This document shows positions 16,406 to 23,998 of a stretch of 64,000 bases of DNA, in pieces (within the stretch, counting starts at the first letter, position 1; each line of letters begins with the position of its first letter). Where the stretch lies: contig NZ_CP088014.1 of NCBI RefSeq assembly GCF_021044685.1, forward strand, positions 2,652,001-2,716,000, given 5' to 3'. Position numbers and translations under genes: made by a program. Source of the stretch: Bradyrhizobium daqingense. Lineage in GTDB: Bacteria > Pseudomonadota > Alphaproteobacteria > Rhizobiales > Xanthobacteraceae. The notes under the pieces were generated by a model, which saw only the letters and a program-made list of their open reading frames with translations, ran no database searches and was not told the DNA's origin.

Positions 16406-19298
16406 CTAGTGGCAGGTGCCGGAGGCAGGCCGGTCGCCGCCACGTGTCGTCGCCGGGCTTGCAACGAGGCCCCGCGCGAATGCGAGCGCGGGGAGATCGA
16501 CATCTCGATCGAATTGCGCGCTGATCGGGCCGACGAGGTCGAGCGCGGTCTGCTGACGATCCGATCCCGCCATGATCCTTGCCCAGGCGGCCGCGATCTT
16601 CAACTCGTAAAAGCGGCACCGTTGCTCTCTGGCAACGGAGAGCCCTTCGGCGAACAGCAGGTCCGACCGGGAAAGATCGAGCGGAGCATCAGCCAGCAGG
16701 ACTTCGCCCTTGATCCGCAGCAGATCCGCAAGGCACCACAATTGCCGGCCTTGTCGGGCGATGTTCAAGGCATCTTCAACGACAGCCAGCGCCTGCACAG
16801 CTTCGCCACTCGCGAGCAGGCCTTCGGCGAGCGATCCGAGAAATTCTGGATTGCGCATCAACCATCCGTTCTCGGCCCGCGCCTTCAGTCCGCTTCGCAG
16901 CAACGATATCCCATCGTCGTACTGACCTTGCAGGACGAGCAGCTGCCCCTTCAGGCACGACGTCCAGCTGTTCCAGAAAGCTATTCCCTCGCGGGTCACG
17001 AGTTCAAGGAGGGACGAGATCGCCTGATCGGCAGCGGCGAGATCATGCGTCATGAGAGCGATCGGGCAGACGGCGTTTCGCAATGCGTAGGCGATCGCGA
17101 GTTTGTCTTTCTCCCGCTCCGCGTCCTCTAGACATTCGGCCGCAAGAGCTCTGCTCTGCGCGACCTTTCCCTGTAGCAGCAGGACGCGGGCCAACATGGC
17201 CTTGGCCAGAACGCTCTGGTTGAGCAGGAACCACATCTGGTTCGGGCCGTCCTTCAGTCCATGGGCCTCGTGATCTAGGGACAGGGTGAGCTCCCGCCTT
17301 GCATCCTCCTGCGCGCCGCAAAAATGGGTGGCGGCGCCGATCAGGCGGCGACCTACGGTCTCGTTGGCGGGATTTCCTGTGCGCAGCGCGATCTCGAGGT
17401 ATCGCTCGCCGACCGCTTTGGCGGAGTCATACTGGCCCGAGTTGAGATTGTAGCTCCACAGCGTCCACACGGCCTTGAGCTGAAAGCTCAAGGTCGGACA
17501 GCTCTTCGGCGAGCACGAGACCAATATTGAGGGCCGCCTTCATGCGGTCGGCAGAGCCGGTCGTGTTGAGAAGCGCGAATCCCAATGCGACGTGGAGCTG
17601 TGCCTTGAGCCTCGGATTGCAGGTCACCCCAGGGCCGAGATGGACGAGGGCGTGCTCGATCCGGCTCGAGCACTCGACGAAGGACAGCAGATGCATCCAC
17701 ACCGGAACGAAGCCGGCTGTCAGCTCGACTCCGAGCGTGGTATCGCCATCAGGTGCGAAGGCCCAGTCGAGCGCGGCATGCACGTTCTCGATCTCCTGGG
17801 CCAGGCGGGACACATCGTCAGCGGTTGGGGAGGTGCCCCCGAGCGGCGCAACGAGCTGCCTCAGGAAACCCGCATGCCGTCGCGAAACTTGCGCTAGGAA
17901 TCCTGCTTCCGCCAGCTTCTCCAAGGCATAAGCGCGCGTGGTCTCGAGCAGGCGCCATCGCCCCTCGAACGATGGATCAAGCGAGACCAGAGATTTGCCG
18001 ACGAGGTTGAACAACGTCTCGATGACGTCCGACCGTGACAGGTCATCGTCCATCATGGCAATGGCCGCGTCCAGCGTGAAGCCGGCCGGAAGCACAGCGA
18101 GCCGGCAAAGCAGCCTCTGCTCCTCGGGCAACAACAGATCGTAGCTCCAGTCCAGCGTCGCTCGCAGGGTCTGGTGCCGCGGCAGCTGGTCGCGACGACC
18201 GCTGTTCAGGAGCTCGAAGCGCCGGTCCAGGCGGCTCAACACGGTATCCACCCCGAGGTTCGCGACCCGGGCCGCGGCGAACTCAAGCGCGAGCGGAATT
18301 CCGTCGAGCCGCCGACAGACGGCGGCGATTTTCAGCAGATCGCTGGCGTCGGGAACGAAGCTTGCCCGCAATGCCCGCGTCCGAGTGACGAAGAGCTGCA
18401 CCGCGCTTTCCCGAAGAACCAAATCGGGATCCAGGACGTCCGGTCCGGGAACCGACAGCGGCGGTATGGCTGCAACATATTCGCCGTCGATACGCAGTCC
18501 TTCCCGGCTGGTTGCAAGGACGGTAACATTCGGACAATAGCGCAGCACGGCGCTGGCGATCTGCGCGGCCACGTCGATGACATGCTCGCAATTGTCGAGC
18601 ACGAGCAGCAGGCGTCGCGAGCCGATGGCCTGGGCGATGCTCGCGGGCGAAACGCACTTGTCGCTCAGAGCGAGCTTCAGGGTCCGGGCCGTTGCAGAGA
18701 TCGCGAGCGCGGGATCCTGCAAGGTCGCGAGCTCGACCAGCGCGACGGAATCGTCGAACGACGATGCGACGCGCCGCGCAAGTTCGATGGCGAGCTTGGT
18801 CTTTCCGATGCCTCCAGGGCCGACGAGAGTCACGGCGCGGTAGGCGGAGAGGATATCGATCAACTCGCTCAGAGAATCCTCGCGACCGATCAGAGGTGCG
18901 CGCGCATTCGGCAGGTTGCTCGAAAAAGACGAGGCGGCCGGAGCGGATATCGTTGCGGCTGCGGAGTGATCCGGGCGTCCGCTTCGCCAGCTTCCGGCGA
19001 GAGTATATCCTCGGCCCGAAACCGTCTTGAGGAGATCGCGATCCCTGCCGAGCGCCTTGCGGACCGCGAAGATATGGACCTGGAGCGTGTTGTCCTCGAC
19101 GATCTGGCCCGACCAGACGCTTCCGATCAATTCATCCTTGGTCACCAAGAGACCGGCCGAATCCGCCAGCTTTTCGAGAAGCTCGAACGCGCGGCTGCCG
19201 ATCGGCACCACGACGGTGTCGTGTCTCAGCTCCCTGCGCTGGCAATCGATAAGCCAGTTTCCGAAAGCGTAGGTTCGATTGGCCGCCGAATACGACAT
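16406..19298 (-). pseudogene. Winged-helix/STAND-type ATPase regulator, frameshifted
   Basis: On the minus strand the first part (start 19298, frame stop at 17427) has an OmpR-type winged helix (residues 1-100), a P-loop GPGGIGKT (160-167), a Walker-B-like LLLVLDNCEH, CRRLDGIPLALEFAAAR and LRATLDWSYDLL. The second part (17524 to 16406) is a TPR-like helical region in another frame. Joining the frames at about 17485 gives LAEELSDL then SFQLKAVWTLW, which lines up with the paralogues at 21132 and 23999 and restores about 945 residues. A single extra base at the centre of a 21-base hairpin would explain it. Two partner genes or an inactive product cannot be excluded without resequencing. Confidence 0.75.
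17473..17493. repeat. Perfect inverted repeat at the frameshift
   Basis: Arms CCTTGAGCT (17473-17481) and AGCTCAAGG (17485-17493) are exact reverse complements around GAA. A strong short-loop hairpin of this kind can cause polymerase slippage or sequencing compression, and it sits exactly where the reading frame of the regulator changes. Confidence 0.85.
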
Positions 19299-19674
19299 AG
19301 GGATCCGCGGATCAGATTCACCGTCGTGATGCCAAGACAGTCATGGTTTTCCGAAAAACACCGTCTCTTGGCAATATTTTGAAAGCATGACTATGCCTCG
19401 GTCTCCTACAGGGCAGGCAGTCGACCTGTCAAGAAGACCTTCGCCGTCCTCGGGACCGCCATCGACGGCGCAGATGTCCTCGGCTAGCCACTGGCGAGAT
19501 GAGTTGCCGACGATCGATTGCCGCGGCGCTCTCGGGCCGACTGGAAGAATCTCACTGCATGACGGCGCGCATCCTTCTTTCCGGCGACATCGAATCCGCG
19601 AAGCGCTGAGAGGAGAACCCTCGTCTCAGCGCTGTCGCTTGACTTGCAGCCAAGTGTTCGTCCGGTCGACTGGC
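19299..19674. other. Intergenic region with a terminator-like hairpin
   Basis: No gene is convincing here. AGCGCTGAGA (19602-19611) and TCTCAGCGCT (19624-19633) form a perfect 10-base stem with a 12-base loop, downstream of the minus-strand gene at 19675-19908. There is no T tract, so intrinsic termination is uncertain. Confidence 0.4.
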
Positions 19675-19908
19675 TCAGTAACCGGAGGTCGGCTCGCACG
19701 GAGGCCGGCGCCAGGGAGCGGTCGCGTACGCACCAACGTCGGGGGCGTGAACGCAGCTGCGCTTTGACGTGACCGGCACGCGCTGGACCGATGCATAGGA
19801 ATCGACATTCGCGCGACGTGTGTTTTCGCTGCCTTCGCGAGCCATCGCGGGGGATGCAATCAGGGCCGCAACGGCCAGTCCGGCCGACAAGAGCTTCAGA
19901 GTGGTCAT
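19675..19908 (-). CDS. Small exported protein, paralogue of the 6975 gene
   Basis: A 77-residue protein with a signal peptide ending near IASPAMA. Its mature C-terminus has CVHAPDVGAYATAPW followed by PPCEPTSGY. The protein at 6975-7220 shares the same signature, with both Cys and the ATAPW block conserved. An AGGAGA site is 6 bases before ATG 19908. It lies between regulators and beside another small exported-protein gene. Role unknown; the mature parts differ outside the shared motif, so they are diverged copies. Confidence 0.72.
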   Translation of the reverse strand: MTTLKLLSAGLAVAALIASPAMAREGSENTRRANVDSYASVQRVPVTSKRSCVHAPDVGAYATAPWRRPPCEPTSGY

Positions 19909-20174
19909 TTCATGTCTCCTTGATAAAGCGACGCCGGGAACGCCTCGGCTCGCTCGTCAGACATGTGCGTGCGCGTGCGGGATCAGCAGTATCAATCGAA
20001 CGATCATTTTCGCCTTTGCACGAAGTCGTGGTGGTGGCTCGGTCAACAGTCGTTTCTGCGCGGTCGCCAAGGTGCGAGACCGGTGGGGTGCGCCGCTTGG
20101 CGCGGACGCACTCCGTGCACGTTCTCGGGCGGGCGTTATCACCTGCGTGCGCAGGCCGCCCGCTCTTCGCTCGC

Positions 20175-20417
20175 TCATCGATGCCAGTGCCGGACGTAAG
20201 GGTGCGCTGCTCCGAACACCGGCGCGGCGCCGCCGGGCCGCTCCAGGCCCATTCGTCCTGCCGGCGTCAGCGCGCCGCCGTTGAGCACGTCGCGATCCGG
20301 ATACATTGATGCAAATGCGGCGGGCTCCTGGTCGGCGAATGACCAGGCCGCGGAGGCCGAGGATATCGTTGCCGTCGAGATCAGCGCGACGGCGATCATG
20401 GTCTTGAATACGTTCAT
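20175..20417 (-). CDS. Small exported protein
   Basis: An 80-residue protein with a signal peptide (MNVFKTMIAVALISTATI, then SSASA). The mature part includes FADQEPAAFASMYPDRDVLNG and a C-terminal HPYVRHWHR, with no Cys. GGAGA precedes the ATG at 20417 by 6 bases. I do not recognise the family. It is oriented like the 19675 gene, 266 bases upstream of it, and divergent from the gene at 20732. The His-rich tail could bind metal, but that is only a composition remark. Confidence 0.62.
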   Translation of the reverse strand: MNVFKTMIAVALISTATISSASAAWSFADQEPAAFASMYPDRDVLNGGALTPAGRMGLERPGGAAPVFGAAHPYVRHWHR

Positions 20418-20731
20418 GGCGATTCTCCATTGCTCGTGAGATGCGGAGAGTCGCTTGGCGATGATGGCTGCTCGGCCGGTGACGTTTCCGAAATTGTCTT
20501 TGCCGAGTCATATAGGCAATCCGGCTGGAAAACCCTGCCCGAAACGCATCACTCTTGCGAGAAGGCGAGCAGGGAAAACAGGAATGCACGCGGATTACCG
20601 AGAAGTGGTGGTGCGTTCTCGACATCGAATCCTGTCACTTTTGTCATGATCGTTCGCACGATCGTGCATGGTCGAATCAATCGCAACGCCCACTTGAGAG
20701 TGCAGGTCATACAACATGCGGAGTGTAAGCC
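20418..20731. other. Divergent promoter region with an inverted repeat
   Basis: Lies between the start of the minus-strand exported protein (20417) and the plus-strand one (20732). GATCGT (20648-20653) and ACGATC (20658-20663) form an inverted repeat with a 4-base spacer, extended imperfectly outward, 80 bases before the plus-strand start. It is a candidate operator. I see no gene. Confidence 0.3.
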
Positions 20732-21013
20732 ATGAGATTGCTCTCCTTCCTCTGCGTCGTAGCTTGTCTCGGACTGTCGGGAGCAGCATCTGCCCGCGGC
20801 GGCATGGGATCGCATATGTCGATGGCACGCGGCGGCGCGCTCGGTACGAGTGCCGCGACGCCTGGGACGAACTCGCTCGGCACTGCACTTCCCTCGTCGG
20901 AGGGGAGCGATCATGCGATGAAGCGGCCTCTGCTCGGCACGGACGCGACCATCGACAAGGACGACGCCCGCCTCGAGAAAATGCTGGAAGGAGCGATCTG
21001 CCGCGGCTGCTGA
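20732..21013 (+). CDS. Small exported protein with C-terminal Cys pair
   Basis: A 93-residue protein with a signal peptide (MRLLSFLCVVACLGLSGAAS, then A). The mature part contains MARGGALGTSAATPGTNSLG and ends in LEGAICRGC. GGAG lies about 10 bases before the ATG. The N-terminal part contains many Gly, Ala and Ser. I do not recognise the family. It sits 118 bases ahead of the second large regulator, and the same kind of small exported-protein gene recurs near the other regulators in this region. Confidence 0.6.
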   Translation: MRLLSFLCVVACLGLSGAASARGGMGSHMSMARGGALGTSAATPGTNSLGTALPSSEGSDHAMKRPLLGTDATIDKDDARLEKMLEGAICRGC

Positions 21014-21131
21014 AGGGTGAGGCGTACGAGAGGAACCCGGGGCAGGCGCTCTTCCGGCTGGCAAACTGTGTCTCCTGGAAGGATGGTGATAGACTGCACG
21101 CAAGTCCAATGAACCATTCGGGGCCGTGCCA

Positions 21132-23987
21132 ATGATGGCTGAGTCGGGCCAACGTCCCGTTTACACCTGCTCGGAATGGGAGATCGATCTTGCCAGGCGC
21201 GAATTGCGCGCGCAGGGTGAGGTCGTTCCTCTGGGCGGGCGCGCCTTTGAGATTCTTGCGGAATTGGTTCGGGCCGAAGGCGATCTGGTCACCAAGAACG
21301 ATTTGGCCGAGCGTGTCTGGCGGGGCGTTTTTGTCGAGGAGAGCGCACTTCGGGTGCACATCGCCGCGATCCGAAGAGCCTTTGGCGCGGACCGCGACAT
21401 GCTCGCAACCGACGTCGGACGCGGATATCGCCTGCTGGGGTCATGGCAGATCCGCCAGACGGATGCGCCGCTACAATCTTCAGCATCCCAACAATTGCGC
21501 TCGACCAACATTCCGAATGCATCGTTCGATCTAATCGGCCGGGCCACCGCCATCGCACATCTATGGGAGCTTCTTTCGGCCTATCGGGTCGTGACCCTCG
21601 TCGGGCCTGGCGGCATCGGCAAGACGGCGCTTGCATTGGAAGCCGCCAGAACGGCGCCGCCCGGCTTTGCTGCGGATCGGCTGCTGGTCGAGCTTGCCTC
21701 GCTGCCCGATCCCAAGCTGGTTTGCTCGGCCGTCGCCAGCGTGCTCGGAATCAAGCTCGAAGGCGAGGACATCTCGCCGGAGGCGGTCGCACGTGCGATC
21801 GGCGTGCGGCAGCTGTTGCTCATTCTCGACAATTGCGAGCATGTCGTCGATGCGGTGGCTCAACTGGCCGACGCGATCGTCAGCCGCTCTCCCGGGACCA
21901 CTATCGTTGCGACCAGTCGCGAAGCGCTGCGCATCGACGGCGAGCACGTCTATCGCGTTCCTCCTCTGGACGTGCCGCCCGAATCCCGACTGGGATACGG
22001 CGGCGCATCTGCTTACACCGCCGTGGAATTGTTCATGACGAGGGCGAGGGCGCTCGGTTCGAACTTTGCGCCGGATGAGGAAAATCTCGGAGCCGTTGCC
22101 TCCATTTGCCGGCGGCTCGACGGAATTCCGCTCGCGATCGAGTTCGCGGCGGCGCGCGCGGTGATGTTGAGTCCAGCGAAGATTGCCGTGCTTCTGGACG
22201 ACAGGTTCAAGTTCCTGACGACCGGCCGTCGGACGGCGCTACCCAGGCAGCAAACCCTTCGCGCGACGCTCGACTGGAGCTACGACCTGCTGCCGGAGAT
22301 GGAGGCGCGCATCCTGCGGCAGCTCGGCGTCTTCGCCGGAGAGTTTTCGCTCGAAGCGGCGATCGTGGTGGCCGGCGAGGGCATTGGCGAGTTGACGGGT
22401 CGGCTGGCCGGTCTGGTGGCCAAGTCGCTCGTTCTTGCCGACATCGGCGGTGATCACCCTCAGTATCGGCTGCTGGATACCACGCGCGCCTACGCATTGG
22501 ACAAGCTGCGCGCTTGCGGAGAGCTTGACGGCGCGGCGCGCCGTCTCGCTCGATATTATTGCGGCTTCCTTGCGCGAGCTGAAGCCGATAGCGAAGCCAA
22601 GCCGCAGGCGGAGTGGCTCAAGCTTTATGGTCGCCATATCGACAGCGTGCGATCGAGCCTCGATTGGGCCTTCTCGTCCGAGGGGGACGCGCAGATCGGA
22701 GTGGCGCTGACCGCGGCGGCGATCCCGCTATGGGTGCAGTTGTCTCTGCTTGCAGAATGCCGCGAGCGAACCGAGCTGGCGCTGGCTCATCTCGACGAGA
22801 GCGCGGCGAATGCGCGGCAGCTGCGCATGCAATTGTCGGCTGCGCGCGCCTGGTCGCTGATGTATGGCATTGGAAGGGCCCGGGAAGCGGGTCCTGCCTG
22901 GGTCGAAACTCTTGGGCTCGCCGAGCAGCTCGGCGACAATGATTATCTGCTGCGCTCGCTCTGGGGCCTTTGTATCGATCAGTTCAACAATGGCGAGTTT
23001 CGCAAGGCACTCGGTCTTGCGCGCCGTTTTGCGGATGTCGTGGCCGGATCGGGCAATTCGGTCGATCAGGTGATGGCAGAACGGCTCCTCGCCACCACGA
23101 TGCATTATCTCGGTGATCAGCGGCTGGCGCACCGTCACATCGACCGGGCCTTGGCCCGTCTTTCCGATCTGACGGCAAAGCCGCAGGTCATCCGTTTCCG
23201 GTTCGATCCGCGCGCTTCGGCACATTACTTCCAGGCGCGCATCCTCTGGCTGCTCGGCTTCGCGGATCAGGCGCTGAGCGTGGTCGATCGCAACGTCGAG
23301 GAAGGTCGTACGAATGGTCATGCCCTGACGTTTTGCAGCGTGCTCGGACAGGGCGCTTGCCCGGTCGCCTTTCTCGCCGGTGATCTCGTCCTGGCGGAGC
23401 GCTATTGCACCATGCTGATCGAGCATACCGAACGTCATCCGATCCGGCTGTGGAGCGTCTGGGCGCGCGCCTTTAGGGGCATGGTGATGGCGCGCGGTGG
23501 CGACCTCGAGGCCGGCCTGTCCTTGCTACGCAAGGCGCTCGGCCTGGCGGGCGAGGCCCGATTTCTGCCACGCTTCCTGCTTCTCGTCGGGGAGCTAGCA
23601 GCATGTCTCGGAGAAGCCGGTGAGATTTCGCAAGGACTTGCGACCGTCGACGAGGCGCTGGCGCGATGCGAAGCACGTGACGAACGCTGGTATGTGGCGG
23701 AGCTCTTGCGCATCAAGGGCGAATTGCTGCTGCACGCCGGCGCGCATTTTTCCGCGGCAGCTGCCGAGCAGGCCTTTGACAAGGCGTCGGAGATGGCGCG
23801 CGGTCAGGGAGCGCTATTCTGGGAGCTGCGAACGGCGATCAGTCTGGCACAATTGCGGATAAGCCAGAGCCGGCCGGCCGACGCGCGGGATATTCTCGAG
23901 CCCGTGTACGGCAAGTTCACCGAGGGTTTCGAGATCGCCGATCTGCGCCGCGCGAGGACAATGATGGCGCAGCTGGCGCCCCAGTAG
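21132..23987 (+). CDS. Winged-helix/STAND-type ATPase regulator with TPR-like C-terminus
   Basis: About 951 residues. The N-terminal winged helix (about 1-100; EIDLARRELRAQGEVVPLGG, ESALRVHIAAIRRAFG) resembles OmpR/ToxR DNA-binding domains. An NTPase follows with P-loop GPGGIGKT, a Walker-B-like LLLILDNCEHV and CRRLDGIPLAIEFAAARA. The C-terminal half is alpha-helical with repeated 34-residue-like units, fitting a TPR ligand sensor. STAND proteins such as MalT use this design to couple ligand binding to oligomerisation; that is family knowledge. No receiver domain is present. ATG 21132 is preferred over GTG 21126. The gene runs convergent to the third copy with 11 bases between their stops. 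Confidence 0.82.
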   Translation: MMAESGQRPVYTCSEWEIDLARRELRAQGEVVPLGGRAFEILAELVRAEGDLVTKNDLAERVWRGVFVEESALRVHIAAIRRAFGADRDMLATDVGRGYRLLGSWQIRQTDAPLQSSASQQLRSTNIPNASFDLIGRATAIAHLWELLSAYRVVTLVGPGGIGKTALALEAARTAPPGFAADRLLVELASLPDPKLVCSAVASVLGIKLEGEDISPEAVARAIGVRQLLLILDNCEHVVDAVAQLADAIVSRSPGTTIVATSREALRIDGEHVYRVPPLDVPPESRLGYGGASAYTAVELFMTRARALGSNFAPDEENLGAVASICRRLDGIPLAIEFAAARAVMLSPAKIAVLLDDRFKFLTTGRRTALPRQQTLRATLDWSYDLLPEMEARILRQLGVFAGEFSLEAAIVVAGEGIGELTGRLAGLVAKSLVLADIGGDHPQYRLLDTTRAYALDKLRACGELDGAARRLARYYCGFLARAEADSEAKPQAEWLKLYGRHIDSVRSSLDWAFSSEGDAQIGVALTAAAIPLWVQLSLLAECRERTELALAHLDESAANARQLRMQLSAARAWSLMYGIGRAREAGPAWVETLGLAEQLGDNDYLLRSLWGLCIDQFNNGEFRKALGLARRFADVVAGSGNSVDQVMAERLLATTMHYLGDQRLAHRHIDRALARLSDLTAKPQVIRFRFDPRASAHYFQARILWLLGFADQALSVVDRNVEEGRTNGHALTFCSVLGQGACPVAFLAGDLVLAERYCTMLIEHTERHPIRLWSVWARAFRGMVMARGGDLEAGLSLLRKALGLAGEARFLPRFLLLVGELAACLGEAGEISQGLATVDEALARCEARDERWYVAELLRIKGELLLHAGAHFSAAAAEQAFDKASEMARGQGALFWELRTAISLAQLRISQSRPADARDILEPVYGKFTEGFEIADLRRARTMMAQLAPQ

Positions 23988-23998
23988 CTCGGGCGTCC

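Noticed and set aside
18174..19382. 402-residue plus-strand open frame
   Set aside because: Antisense to the frameshifted regulator, no motif.
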